The notes under the pieces: model-generated
What the model was told of the DNA's origin: nothing
Database searches by the model: none
The model's input: only the letters and a program-made list of their open reading frames with translations
Shown: positions 19,601 to 28,324 of the stretch, one piece after another
Layout of the letters: the number at the start of each line of letters is the position of its first letter
Numbering within the stretch: the stretch's first letter is position 1
Virus record (IMG/VR): IMGVR_UViG_3300037585_004733
Span: 1 to 56,444 of that record
DNA: 56,444 bases
Reading direction: 5' to 3' (one strand)
From: a virus
Translations under genes and position numbers: made by a program

Positions 19601-21143
19601 TGTTTATCACCATCCATCTGATACATTTAAGAGATTAATTGGAGATTATGATATCGATGAGGCTGGTGTTTTTGTAGTTGGAGCTGAATTTGTTCAAGCA
19701 TTATATAAGTTTCAAAACTCATCATTTCATAAACAGCGTTCAGATTATTCAGTAGACCTAGATATATTTGAGCTTGGCGAGGCTGCAGAATTATCTAATA
19801 AGCCAGGGCTATTTAAAGAAATGGTTATGCAGATTAAAGGTCACAGGACTCAAGGAAGCACAACAAATACTAAAAATTTAATAGGAACACTCTCGCAACA
19901 TATTAATAATATTGGATTTAGCGATGGATTAGAGCTTAGACCTAAAAACTTTAATGATAGTATTATAATGAATTATGCTCCTTTAGCTGCAGGCGTAACA
20001 CAGTCTAAATTAGATGCATTAGGGTGGACTTGGGCAAGTATTATAAAAATTGGCGATCAGAACTATTTAAAGACAACAGTAGAGCATGAAATGATGCTCT
20101 TAATTAATGCAGCAACTGACCATCCTAAGCTAAATCTTATCACTAAGCAATGGGGATTTGGTAAATCTCCTAAAGAAGGTAATAAAGAACCGGATAATAA
20201 TTGGCTTGTAAGAAAAATGTTTACTGCACATCGGGGAGGTCAGCAAGTTTCTACAGATGAGATTAGTGGAGCCCATATTAGATTAATGCGTGGGTTTAAA
20301 GATAATGATGGTGAATATCACAATGGAATATTAAGCCAATTTAATTATTCTAGAGTAAAACGTGGTGAAGATGGCCTTGGAAGAAAAATGAAAATGGGCC
20401 AAGTATGGTATAAGCTTGAAGAATTATATCGATTCTTACAAAATACTCCTAGTGAGCAAGCTGAGATACTTACAAGTCATGATCCAATAAAACAGCATTC
20501 TCTTCCTGATTTAAGCATTAATAGCTTAGACATGAATAATGTTACTACAATAGAAGAAAAATTAATTATACGTCCATGGCAGATGGTATTAGATAGATAT
20601 GGCGATGACTTTGCTAGTTCTCCATTTGCATATGAAGAGGATAGGATAGAATTTGCCCACTTTCAAGCTGCTGATAATGTTCAGGATTATGTAGCCAATA
20701 AATATAAGATTACTAGGGAAGGTGCAAAGAAGGCTATTATATTATCTAAGAGATTATTGCATAATTTTCATGCAGTTTTTGCAGAAAATAATAAGTATAC
20801 ATCTGAAGCTGTAAACTATGATGATGATTTGCTTATCTTAACTAAAAACTTTGAAGATGCAATTAAGCAGGGTGTTGATAAATATGGCGATGGATTTAGT
20901 GCATATGTGTCATTGAAGTATCTTGAAGGTTATTATAATACTACAGAGCAAGCACATAAAAGAAAATTGGATATCCTTCCCCCACTTGAGTTATGGAATG
21001 AAGAAGTTTATGTAGAGTACATGAAGAGCTGGGAGAAAGAGTTTTTTAAAGGGGAAATGGTTGTTGATCCGGCTGAACTAGAGAAATATAAGTCAAGATC
21101 TAAAGGACTTAAAACTGCTAATTTAATAGCGAGGTGTAACTAA
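16698..21143 (+). CDS. Candidate virion RNA polymerase, two-barrel type (DYDID motif)
   Basis: A 1481-aa protein. ATG 16698 overlaps the upstream stop and has GGGAG at proper distance, so it is preferred over a TTG six bases earlier. Residues 983-987 are D-Y-D-I-D within GDYDIDEAGVFVV. This fits the DxDxD metal-binding loop of two-barrel RNA polymerases. It is preceded at 942-960 by TYRSPILSSVSVAARKI and then HHPSDTFKRLIG, the same order as the R-x-P block and catalytic loop in crAss-like virion RNA polymerases. Those enzymes are packaged, injected and transcribe early genes. Flanking genes encode giant virion proteins, consistent with packaging. The motif is seen; the family name is inferred. 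No N4-type (single-subunit) polymerase motifs were found. Confidence 0.65.
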   Translation: MACPVNRTEMIRRMYDYVAQYLGDTRFTLGDANTGPAISLQYLRERFKAKNPGLVDYLDEAIAQHLNNEDLVVLYQSTKQPLSKAPQTVIKYPLNPIVDDYLGYKAADQTDYDNEDNGPAKNSHIGDGPGSHLMVNDTTGTSKYDTLWFSALGLRLDKHELAAPYNAVRQAVIFEEFYEWVKSQYSGQVDPSDKLQMNKLRMFYLVNRPMNRMEVSRRQALMYVNRLLFDKGYKEQGDIDYKGLYWKHSFKDKNGRVVNLKTQRLEPEYVPTNFIDGLHTNVRGRSMGDMTVYFALDNMMNLIPKQDGGWFATDTSNEMSYSEFVNLETALSEQNMTFVGMSAGDKGNMLVSYILPEHLEDIAPKKDIVQYFWKKEVDIRLINSLDDFDGSFDEWYSNYLSMFESTDPAIKLNHTQKQNFVKMTKLLDKFMVARFAKLMKKELKQHYNKADAAKHLNGFLQSALEIPRMNKTRAIPMHKWLAGILAGHEWYKGVRGNSYLDYKSLHTFHRMKIPVTKGMILEEMSDTRHLVFDHENVDIYVNDKKIEHYTEVAGLLGVKNISDGWSMVSTDFLDRTADNAGNTAVLENDHGTREVKSVVMYLSKDGKNYVELKHSEQQAIGEVKITQKGDKNALIAQTISTDNGILMYDGDGNTIDMISDLDVAKTTTGTFRRKIASDNFAKFNLPTESRRVVILPRPSSNHSVYGPVQVLNALNFKPGTLSDLETQELNDFIEAFDAMMHENSDVWTSTMLGAVDDPDAMRRIVGYMYSDKAEAKDNIRNKMNATDGIGIHHPDNITGYIAMLSNNFLIKGALQARTFVQKLLGSGATKNEMVGSDYVMKPDLEGRIPLDENGNPIGVILSAGNRGIFNKAVKMMIDAKGVESILSELQDNELVNSSMYNQIVSGSKEEKLKLISRVYNKNVSLVNEFLNDEAFDDMHVLTYRSPILSSVSVAARKILEFTQDDGNAVYHHPSDTFKRLIGDYDIDEAGVFVVGAEFVQALYKFQNSSFHKQRSDYSVDLDIFELGEAAELSNKPGLFKEMVMQIKGHRTQGSTTNTKNLIGTLSQHINNIGFSDGLELRPKNFNDSIIMNYAPLAAGVTQSKLDALGWTWASIIKIGDQNYLKTTVEHEMMLLINAATDHPKLNLITKQWGFGKSPKEGNKEPDNNWLVRKMFTAHRGGQQVSTDEISGAHIRLMRGFKDNDGEYHNGILSQFNYSRVKRGEDGLGRKMKMGQVWYKLEELYRFLQNTPSEQAEILTSHDPIKQHSLPDLSINSLDMNNVTTIEEKLIIRPWQMVLDRYGDDFASSPFAYEEDRIEFAHFQAADNVQDYVANKYKITREGAKKAIILSKRLLHNFHAVFAENNKYTSEAVNYDDDLLILTKNFEDAIKQGVDKYGDGFSAYVSLKYLEGYYNTTEQAHKRKLDILPPLELWNEEVYVEYMKSWEKEFFKGEMVVDPAELEKYKSRSKGLKTANLIARCN

Positions 21144-24100
21144 TGGCGTGTGAAAGAGAGCAAGCTAGAGTAAGTAATGTAATCAAGAATATTGAAGATT
21201 CTTATGAAGAATCTTTCGGACGTAACCCAGAAGATTTTGATGCTCGTGAAAATATTGCATTAGAAATTGAACTAAACAAAAATGATATACTGATAACAAA
21301 AAATGCTCTTGCTATAGAAAAAGCAAAACTTTCAAAGAAAAAAACTTACACTAGCAAAGAAAAGATTCGATTAGAAAAAGCATTAAAGAACTTTGAAAAG
21401 CTATCAAAGAGATTAGATGTAGAATTTAAAACTTATCCTTTGAAGAAAAAATTAATGATTGGCATACGAAACTTAATGCTTAATAGGCTTGAAATTAATG
21501 CTGATGAAAATACATATAGTGAATCTTTTGAGCCTGATGTATTAATTAAATCTATGAAAGATATATTAGTTAAAAGGCATATTCCGTTTAATTCATTAGA
21601 GCAACTACCAATGGCTGAAATAAATTCAATGCATAATTTTATTGCAAAGTCATTTATAAAGCAAGATAAGCTTGAACATAAGAATAAAAGAACTAGATTT
21701 TCAACTCAAATTAAAGATCCGGCTATGGCAATGTTAGATGCAGATAAAACTATGACTGCATATAGATTTATTGAGCGGTCAAAGGATTATATTGCGGATA
21801 GATATGCTCAAGCTAATAAATATCATGAAGAAATCTCAGAAATTGAAAGTTTGATAGAAAACGACGCTCATAGTGGTACCTATTACCGCGTTTCAGACAC
21901 TGCGGCAAACCCAGCGTCCAGAAAAAAAGAAAGTGTCAGGAACATGGTAGCAATGGCCTCAGATATGCTAAACGGTCAAACTAGATACTTTCAGCATCAA
22001 AATATCTATAATCCAGATGGAAGCTTAACTGCAGAGTATTTAGAAGATAAAAAAGAGTATGAAAAGAAACTAAGGCATAATCTTACCAACAAAGTTCAGA
22101 TTAAAGATGGAAGAACTATTGTTCAAGGCATCTATGATGGTGGAGATATTCAAAAATTTACAGATCCTAAAACTAAAAAAGATTTTTATTATATCTCAGT
22201 TAGAGCTGAAGATGGTAATGGACATGAATATTTTAGGGTTTATGAAGTTCCTACTAGAATGATAGAATGGGAAGGTGATACCGGAGTTAAAAAGCGTGTA
22301 CCTCAAATGATGTTTCCTGATTATATAGATACAAACGAAGAATGGAAAAAATATTTCACATCAGAAAATACTCGAGGTAATTTATTATCTGATAGAATGG
22401 ATGAAGGTTGGTACACTGCAAGTACATATGTACCATTAGAGGGAGAATATAAAGAAGCTAAGACTGGTAGATTAAAAACATTTAAAACATCAGCATGGAA
22501 TCGATTTGTTAAAGATGATACCGTAGATAATGCTAATGATCCATTGCCAGACTCTGTTAAGGATTTTGTAGTTCAGATGAGAGGTTTCTTTAAATTCGCT
22601 CATGGATCTGCGATTAGTAAATCAATATCAGCAAATAAAAAGAGAAAAAATGCTATAACCAAAGCAAAGCAAGAAGGTAGAGTAAAGTCTGAAAATATTG
22701 ATGAAGCTTTGGAAGAAATTATGGGAATAGACTTCTATAATAATGTCTTTGAAAAGGATGGTAATTTAATTACAGTTAATACTATAATGGGCCATCGAGA
22801 TTTATATCTTCCATTTAAGTTTAATATCGTAGACACCATTAATAATAATTTACGCACCCATGAACATATCGAAAGAGGTATTGAGAAGATAGAAGATAGT
22901 ATTAATGCTTTAATTGATGATCCTGATGGGGATATGAATGAAGTTATTAGATTAAATGAAGAGCTAATCAAGGAAAAGGATATACTCCAGCACTCTCAAG
23001 AAATGCTTGAAGTTATGACCGGTAAACGAAGCTCTCATGATGTTAATACCAAAATGAGTCAAGAGACTATATTTGGGTTTGCTAGACATAGAGGCGCTGC
23101 TTCAAGTCCAATAGCTAATTTCTATCCTAATTATGATGGCATAAGAAAAGATATGGATGTCTTTTATGAATATGCTGATGAGCTAGCTAAAGTTACTTCT
23201 CAAAATGAATTGAAATCAGATTTAATTGAGCCAATGATTTATACTAAGGGAGACAATACCAAACGGTATTTAATAAGTCAGTTAAAAGCTACATTTGGAC
23301 AATTAGATGCTGGTGCTGAGCTATTTTTCTTTAAATATGGAGATGAACAACTAGCAGATATATTAAGCAAAATGCCGGGAGTAAATATTAGTCCAGAAGG
23401 ATTATATTTCTTCTTAAAAAGTAATAGTGCATTAGTTAGTGGAAATTTGCTTGGGGCAGGATCTGCTATGAATAATAACTTTCAAAGATTTAGTATCTAT
23501 ATGAAAGCTAATGTTCAACTACAGCTTGCTATTGATGATTTACCTCAAGCAACTAAAGATATGATTGTTAAAAAATCTGGAACTGATGATGTAATGCAGA
23601 TGATTGGAGATGCACTGATTAGTGCTACAGGGGAGGAGCCGTCATTCTTTACTGGCATGCATACTAAAAAAGATTTAGCTTTATTGTGGCTAACGCCAAA
23701 AATGTTCTTAGCTAGGTCATTAAAGAATAATGGTTTCTGGATGAGATGGATTGAGAAGGTTATAGAACGTGGAGGTAATGATGCTAATGCTGCTGGAAGA
23801 AGAGTTTTTATGCGTGGTGTATATGATTTAGCTCATGGATTAGCCGAAGGAAGTGTTAACAAGAAAACAGAAAAGGCAATCATTAGTAAACTTAAAAGAG
23901 TCATGACTACTGATATGATTAATACATTCTTGCATTGGGGATTACGTGGTGGTTGGATGTATAATATATTTAAAAGAACTAATTTAGGTAAATCTTTTAG
24001 TTTTATGGAATCTGAAGGAGAAATGCGTAAGGAATCATCTGTAATGGGAGCTTTAATGACTGTAGCTCAGCTTAAGAATGAAGCAGGATGGAAAGAGTGG

Positions 24101-24829
24101 GAAAGAGAGGAAGGAAAATCTAGATATGAGCATCCAGAGGTTCTTGCTGGCGCAAGAAATCTTACTAATGCTACTATGTTTGGTATGTCACAACAGTTTC
24201 AACCTCTATTTTTACGTGGAGCTATGGGACAAACTTTATTTAAATTTTGGAATTATACTCGTGCAGAGGCTGCTTTAGAATGGAATACTTGGAGATCTTA
24301 TCGAGATAGCTTGCAGAAACTCCCATTAAATGAACGTAAAAGAATATACGGTCAGATCTTTACAAATGATGTAGAAAGCATGCATCCATCTATGCAAGGT
24401 TGGGCTAAAATGTTAAGAACAAGAGTTTTAGTGTCAACGGCTGTTATAGCCGGCCAAATATACTTACCTATTTTTACAGAAGCAAGTAAATGGGGGATGA
24501 AATTAGGTGGGAAAATGTTAGGGACATCATTTGGAAGTATACGTCGTGGTGGTAGTTCTATTGTGGCTGATACAGCATTCAGAGGTATAGGTCTTATACT
24601 TAAATCATTTGCAATATATGGCAATGATAAAGATGATGACGAATATTATCGAGAATCAATGCGATATTTTCTTCCTATATATATGAATATGGTAATAGAT
24701 ACATTATGGAGAGTATTCCTATCAAATGATGAATATTCATTAAGTGAAATATTCTCAAATAATGTTACTATATATAATAAGGGATTTGGGAATCTAGTTA
24801 AAGAAGTTGACGGGCTCTTTAGTGAGTAG
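21143..24829 (+). CDS. Giant internal virion protein (1228 aa)
   Basis: A 1228-aa product coupled to the polymerase-like gene (TAATG, with GAGGTG upstream). Both proteins begin MAC. The N-terminal about 110 residues are a Lys/Glu-rich coiled coil. Another coiled coil lies near 560-620. The C-terminal third has many Trp, Phe and Gly with amphipathic and partly hydrophobic helices (VLVSTAVIAGQIYLPIF, GIGLILKSFAIYG, MYNIFKRTNLGKSFSF), suggesting contact with membranes. It is the last gene of the rightward unit, right before the terminator. An ejection-protein role or partner of the virion polymerase is likely from context. No catalytic motif was recognised. Confidence 0.6.
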   Translation: MACEREQARVSNVIKNIEDSYEESFGRNPEDFDARENIALEIELNKNDILITKNALAIEKAKLSKKKTYTSKEKIRLEKALKNFEKLSKRLDVEFKTYPLKKKLMIGIRNLMLNRLEINADENTYSESFEPDVLIKSMKDILVKRHIPFNSLEQLPMAEINSMHNFIAKSFIKQDKLEHKNKRTRFSTQIKDPAMAMLDADKTMTAYRFIERSKDYIADRYAQANKYHEEISEIESLIENDAHSGTYYRVSDTAANPASRKKESVRNMVAMASDMLNGQTRYFQHQNIYNPDGSLTAEYLEDKKEYEKKLRHNLTNKVQIKDGRTIVQGIYDGGDIQKFTDPKTKKDFYYISVRAEDGNGHEYFRVYEVPTRMIEWEGDTGVKKRVPQMMFPDYIDTNEEWKKYFTSENTRGNLLSDRMDEGWYTASTYVPLEGEYKEAKTGRLKTFKTSAWNRFVKDDTVDNANDPLPDSVKDFVVQMRGFFKFAHGSAISKSISANKKRKNAITKAKQEGRVKSENIDEALEEIMGIDFYNNVFEKDGNLITVNTIMGHRDLYLPFKFNIVDTINNNLRTHEHIERGIEKIEDSINALIDDPDGDMNEVIRLNEELIKEKDILQHSQEMLEVMTGKRSSHDVNTKMSQETIFGFARHRGAASSPIANFYPNYDGIRKDMDVFYEYADELAKVTSQNELKSDLIEPMIYTKGDNTKRYLISQLKATFGQLDAGAELFFFKYGDEQLADILSKMPGVNISPEGLYFFLKSNSALVSGNLLGAGSAMNNNFQRFSIYMKANVQLQLAIDDLPQATKDMIVKKSGTDDVMQMIGDALISATGEEPSFFTGMHTKKDLALLWLTPKMFLARSLKNNGFWMRWIEKVIERGGNDANAAGRRVFMRGVYDLAHGLAEGSVNKKTEKAIISKLKRVMTTDMINTFLHWGLRGGWMYNIFKRTNLGKSFSFMESEGEMRKESSVMGALMTVAQLKNEAGWKEWEREEGKSRYEHPEVLAGARNLTNATMFGMSQQFQPLFLRGAMGQTLFKFWNYTRAEAALEWNTWRSYRDSLQKLPLNERKRIYGQIFTNDVESMHPSMQGWAKMLRTRVLVSTAVIAGQIYLPIFTEASKWGMKLGGKMLGTSFGSIRRGGSSIVADTAFRGIGLILKSFAIYGNDKDDDEYYRESMRYFLPIYMNMVIDTLWRVFLSNDEYSLSEIFSNNVTIYNKGFGNLVKEVDGLFSE

Positions 24830-24860
24830 CTCCGGATGTTCTTCATATAAATTAATTAAG

Positions 24861-24887
24861 CGCTCTAGTTTTTTTAGAGCGTTTTTT
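24861..24887 (+). terminator. Rho-independent terminator at the convergence point
   Basis: A perfect 7-bp stem CGCTCTA / TAGAGCG with a T-rich loop is followed by six T residues at 24882-24887. It lies about 30 bases after the last rightward gene and before the convergent leftward gene that ends at 24924. On the other strand the same stem is followed by TTAATTAATTT, so it may also work weakly for the leftward unit. Confidence 0.88.
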
Positions 24888-24923
24888 ATTGCTATTAGTT
24901 CTTTTTTTATGTCTTTTATTGGT

Positions 24924-25271
24924 CTATTGTTTGTCACCGATTAACTCCAAGAAATGATTAACGTCTAATGCAACATAGGTTTTACTTCTATTTCGTTTAA
25001 ATACAAGCACAGGCTCCCTTCCGCTGCAATTATCTTCAGCCTGTTCCAAAGAAGCCCATAAATCTAAGCGCTCTTTGTTTTTACATTCAAAACTGTAGCC
25101 TATCACATCTTGAGCTGCAGGGGAAAGAACTATGTCTTCCCCACACATACCCATTGTTTGTGACTTGATGTCATCATCGCGCAAAGCTGGAAAAGCCTCC
25201 TTTAACTTGTCTCTCAAAAAGTTTTGGAGTCTTCTCCCTTTTGCTTTGGCGCTCTTTACGTTACTCATCAT
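24924..25271 (-). CDS. PD-(D/E)xK nuclease, Holliday-junction-resolvase-like
   Basis: A 115-aa protein with the pattern K-x-K-G-R-x-L-Q at residues 9-16, then G-x-x-G-E45-D46-I-V-L-S, then E62-C-K64-N (FECKNKERLDLW) and a Q-A motif at 77-78. This E-D...E-x-K order is the active site of the restriction-endonuclease-like fold as found in small phage resolvase-like nucleases of similar length. It probably cuts branched DNA during recombination-dependent replication or before packaging. It is the final gene of the leftward operon and overlaps the preceding gene by 11 bases. A second ATG three bases downstream is an equally good start. Confidence 0.72.
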   Translation of the reverse strand: MMSNVKSAKAKGRRLQNFLRDKLKEAFPALRDDDIKSQTMGMCGEDIVLSPAAQDVIGYSFECKNKERLDLWASLEQAEDNCSGREPVLVFKRNRSKTYVALDVNHFLELIGDKQ

Positions 25272-25500
25272 CCTCTTGGGATAAATCTATTATTTTTGTA
25301 TTAGATCGTCTTGATCTTATATAGAATTTTGCTTGATCCCATATTGATGACATTTTCTTTTCATCAATGTCATATGGATTAAGCTCTAATATTGCTTTTG
25401 CAAGCTTTTCACCTTCTTTCATTTTAAGATAATAATATCTCTGTGTAGGACCGTGAATATCACCGCCTTTAAAATCTGGATCAATATCTTCTATATTCAT
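25261..25500 (-). CDS. Hypothetical protein (79 aa)
   Basis: A 79-aa, mixed-charge, mostly helical product ending in an acidic tail (SQEDDE). ATG at 25500 overlaps the upstream stop (ATGA) with AAGGA ten bases before. It is flanked by the nuclease gene and an 85-aa gene within the replication operon. No motif was recognised. Confidence 0.6.
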   Translation of the reverse strand: MNIEDIDPDFKGGDIHGPTQRYYYLKMKEGEKLAKAILELNPYDIDEKKMSSIWDQAKFYIRSRRSNTKIIDLSQEDDE

Positions 25501-25754
25501 TCTTTAGGTTCCTTTATCCTATTTATAGCGTTTTTAATTATTATATTTAACTCTTCCGGAGAAGGTAATATAGCCTTAAGTTTATCTTTTACTCTAGCTT
25601 TTTCTTTTTCTATGTCAGCATATCCCAACACCCATTCTAATGCTTCTATCCATCCTTGATTATTAGCCCAATCAGTTTCACTCATAGGCATAGTTCCATC
25701 ACGAGCATCATATTCTTTTTGCAATAATTCTTCTATTGTCTCCTTATTCTTCAT
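25497..25754 (-). CDS. Hypothetical protein (85 aa)
   Basis: An 85-aa product read from ATG 25754 (MKNKETIEELLQ), which overlaps the zinc-finger gene stop by 11 bases. A longer frame from 25823 would add 23 basic residues, but it lacks a ribosome site and lies inside the upstream gene. The sequence has an N-terminal helix, a Trp-rich centre (DWANNQGWIEALEWVLGYADIE) and a basic helical end. Similar small proteins of unknown role are common in phage replication operons. Function unknown. Confidence 0.6.
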   Translation of the reverse strand: MKNKETIEELLQKEYDARDGTMPMSETDWANNQGWIEALEWVLGYADIEKEKARVKDKLKAILPSPEELNIIIKNAINRIKEPKE

Positions 25755-25971
25755 CAAAAAACCACTTTCTTTTTTTATTTTTAGGTCCAATCTCTTTAAT
25801 CGCACATTTTTTACATATTTCATATGTATATGGATCTACAAGTGCTGCTATAGCTGGATGTGGCCTGCGAATGAAAATATTCACAGGCTTTATCCAGCTT
25901 GTACCACAGCCTTTGCACTTAAAGCTGGCCTTCTTTTGATTCGGATTGCTTAGCGTTGGCAAGTTCTTCAA
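25744..25971 (-). CDS. Small zinc-finger protein
   Basis: A 75-aa product with two CxxC pairs, C19-x2-C22 (KCKGCG) and C53-x2-C56 (ICKKC), giving a four-cysteine zinc site, and a basic tail (KNKKRKWFF). The start is TTG at 25971 with GGAG eight bases upstream; no ATG is available upstream of the first cysteine pair. It overlaps the 58-aa gene by 53 bases. It may bind nucleic acid or mediate protein contacts. Role unknown. Confidence 0.6.
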   Translation of the reverse strand: MKNLPTLSNPNQKKASFKCKGCGTSWIKPVNIFIRRPHPAIAALVDPYTYEICKKCAIKEIGPKNKKRKWFFDEE

Positions 25972-26095
25972 TTATCAACTCCAATTCATTTATTTGTCTA
26001 AACAAATCAAGCATACGCTTTGAAGTTTGCTCTCTAAATACATTTATGCCATCTTTCCAGTCAGCATCTTCAGTCATTCTATCATATCCGCTCAT
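25919..26095 (-). CDS. Hypothetical small helical protein (58 aa)
   Basis: ATG at 26095 overlaps the stop of the 148-aa gene (ATGA) with GGGAG ten bases upstream, and the frame runs 58 residues. The product begins MSGYDRMTEDADWKDGINV and continues as a charged helix suited to a coiled coil (LFRQINELELIIEELAN). It overlaps the next gene start by 53 bases, as is common in this compact operon. Function unknown. Confidence 0.55.
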   Translation of the reverse strand: MSGYDRMTEDADWKDGINVFREQTSKRMLDLFRQINELELIIEELANAKQSESKEGQL

Positions 26096-26538
26096 ACTGT
26101 TTCATCTCCCAGTGATTGATAAGATACTTCACCAGTTTCTGGGTCAAAGGCTGACTTAGGCTTACTATCTACAAATCCACTATCAGATAAAAATTCTTCC
26201 ACTCCCATAGTAGCTTCTTGATCCCATTGTACTGACATTTCACCTTCTACCATAGCCCAATACAAAGTAAGATATACAATTGCATCTTTAATGCGACCTC
26301 TAATATCTTCTCTTTGAGATGTATAGCCATTTATATGAGCCGTTATGCCATCCATATGCTTCATAAGAAATGTCATCAATACTTTATCTCTTGTAGTATT
26401 TAACTGCCTGGCTGTTCTTTCAAAGTTTGCAAAAACATTGATAGTATCATGAGCATATTCTTTCTGCCCACTATCCCTTGTTTCTTTAACTTCATCTATT
26501 ATTTTGACGAAAAGTTCATCAAATTGTGATTTGTTCAC
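26092..26538 (-). CDS. Conserved phage protein, DUF1599-like helical protein
   Basis: A 148-aa product from GTG 26538 with AAGGAG at good spacing, overlapping the primase-helicase end by 20 bases. It shows a pattern met in phage helical proteins resembling nucleotide-modification-associated domains: K-E-Y at 26-28, F-x-x-F-E (NVFANFERTARQ), K-H (FLMKHMDGI), then D-A-I-V-Y-L (RIKDAIVYLTLYWAMVE). Such domains are thought to act on or sense nucleotides, but the exact activity is not known. The C-terminal 40 residues are acidic. Family call is tentative. Confidence 0.5.
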   Translation of the reverse strand: MNKSQFDELFVKIIDEVKETRDSGQKEYAHDTINVFANFERTARQLNTTRDKVLMTFLMKHMDGITAHINGYTSQREDIRGRIKDAIVYLTLYWAMVEGEMSVQWDQEATMGVEEFLSDSGFVDSKPKSAFDPETGEVSYQSLGDETV

Positions 26539-28306
26539 GTGTATTCTCCTTAAATATTCTGTTATTTTCTACTCTTAGACTTACATCTAAGTGCTCACGT
26601 TCTCTATTAGCTTCACATCTTACTCTAAGATATTCTATTAATCCTGTAGTTCTGCTCTTAGATGGAATAACTGATAATAACTTATTAGTATTATAAGCTG
26701 TTCTAAATGAGCCTTTAGCTGATGCCATATTCATATTGCCTTCATGGAATGCAGATTTAGTAATCTCACTAACAGTAAATATAATTAAATTATGTCTTAC
26801 TGCAAGTTCCATCATTGCTTGAGATGCTTCTTCTGTTTTCATATTAGGATCACGTTGTTTAGATTTAAATAAACCCATATGATCAACTACGACTATTTCC
26901 GGTTTGACTGGCAACATCATAATCCTTTTCTCTAACTCACTGGCGTAAGGACTTGAATAATCTACAGTTAGCCATTTAAAACGTTTATCCATACCATTTT
27001 GCATTTGCTGATAATGAGACTTTAAATCATCTTCAGACCATCCCATTTCAATTTGAACAAATCTAGACCATATTTGCCTTGGACTCATTTCCATTTCTAT
27101 AAAGTATGTGGGCCTTTTAAGTCCATTAACAATATTTTGTAAAAGCATTGTTTTCATACTTTTAGGAGGAGCTTGAATAACAACTACTTCTCCAGGATAA
27201 ATAGGAAAATTTTCTCCTTCAAATATAGTTCCTAGATTAAGAGGATCTCTATTTAATCTATAAAAATCAATTAATGCATTTTCCATAGATGAAGAATCCA
27301 TAACTGCCTGGTTTTTCTTAGACTTATAGAGCTTACAGGTTTCTTGGCAATGACTGTCCATGATTTTATCTCCACATCCATATCTATTACCTTGTCCACC
27401 ATGAGATTCATAAGCACTTTTAATAATACTTTCCATTTCTTTAACTGTAAATGGACTACTAGAATCATCTACTTGCTGTCTCCATTGCTCCATAACAATA
27501 CGTACAATTGATTCAGGATAAAGCCATCTAAACCATGCAGAAAGACGTAAAGCAGTAGCATGACGTTCACCTTGTGCATTACTAGATAGCATATTAGAAA
27601 TACAAGGATAATTTACTGGATCAGGATTCCTACCTTGACTAATAAATTCAGGAGTTGCCGGTTCATCCTTTTTCTCTCTTTCTAGTACATCAAAGACAGG
27701 ATTGCATTCTAAATCAAAATCATCTACATCTCCAGGCTTTGTTGCTATTAATTGCATAGTAGCTTTAATATCAGATGCATTTAATTGATTTTTTGTTATT
27801 TGACACTTCCATAATCGAGCTTTTAGATTTTTAGTATTAACAATTCTAATTAGCCTCAGTTTATCTGTTACAGACACATCTGCATATTCAAATATACCTG
27901 CATTAGTCAAAGCATCTTTTACCTTTAAATGTAAGTCTTTGCAAGGCTTCCATCGAAATGCTGCTCCTGGTATTCCAAGATGAAATCCTTTATTGCCAGA
28001 AAAATATAATCTATATGGTATATCTAAGTCATCTAATAATAACGTTAATCCAATAGTTTTTTGTCTAGCATTTTCTAAATCATCAAAATCTTTGCCATCT
28101 ATATCTAATATAAATTCATCAGGCATGTAAACTAGCCCATCAAATCCTGATAATGTTTTATTTTTAGCGAAAAAATCAGTAATGCTGTCATCAAATTCAT
28201 ATAATGACATATATGTATCTCTATCTATATTCATCCAATTGCCTATTTCACTTGTATCCTGAAAGTAATGTCTTTGTGCTAATCCAAAGGCAAATTCTTT
28301 AATCAT
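26519..28306 (-). CDS. Primase-helicase fusion (AEP primase + RecA-like helicase)
   Basis: A 595-aa replicative enzyme. The N-terminal half shows archaeo-eukaryotic primase motifs: hhhD68-x-D70 (FILDIDGKD), S103-G-x-x-G-x-H109 (SGNKGFHLG) and a later D-x-L-R-L-I-R block. A Cys/His cluster near 310-325 (GCGDKIMDSHCQETC) may bind zinc. The C-terminal half is a RecA/DnaB-like helicase with Walker B IVVVDHMGLF near 468-477. Its Walker A is atypical, A-P-P-K-S-M-K-T near 378-385, keeping the Lys-Thr but losing the usual Gly residues. It would prime and unwind at the phage fork. No DNA polymerase was found nearby, so the host replicase is probably recruited. Confidence 0.85.
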   Translation of the reverse strand: MIKEFAFGLAQRHYFQDTSEIGNWMNIDRDTYMSLYEFDDSITDFFAKNKTLSGFDGLVYMPDEFILDIDGKDFDDLENARQKTIGLTLLLDDLDIPYRLYFSGNKGFHLGIPGAAFRWKPCKDLHLKVKDALTNAGIFEYADVSVTDKLRLIRIVNTKNLKARLWKCQITKNQLNASDIKATMQLIATKPGDVDDFDLECNPVFDVLEREKKDEPATPEFISQGRNPDPVNYPCISNMLSSNAQGERHATALRLSAWFRWLYPESIVRIVMEQWRQQVDDSSSPFTVKEMESIIKSAYESHGGQGNRYGCGDKIMDSHCQETCKLYKSKKNQAVMDSSSMENALIDFYRLNRDPLNLGTIFEGENFPIYPGEVVVIQAPPKSMKTMLLQNIVNGLKRPTYFIEMEMSPRQIWSRFVQIEMGWSEDDLKSHYQQMQNGMDKRFKWLTVDYSSPYASELEKRIMMLPVKPEIVVVDHMGLFKSKQRDPNMKTEEASQAMMELAVRHNLIIFTVSEITKSAFHEGNMNMASAKGSFRTAYNTNKLLSVIPSKSRTTGLIEYLRVRCEANREREHLDVSLRVENNRIFKENTREQITI

Positions 28307-28324
28307 GCTATCTCCTTGTTAAAA

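Noticed and set aside
16698-21143. N4-type (single-subunit, T7-like) virion RNA polymerase
   Set aside because: None of the T7-like motif pattern (R-x3-K with Y-G, and the H-D-x-x-R box) was seen; the DYDID context fits a two-barrel enzyme instead.
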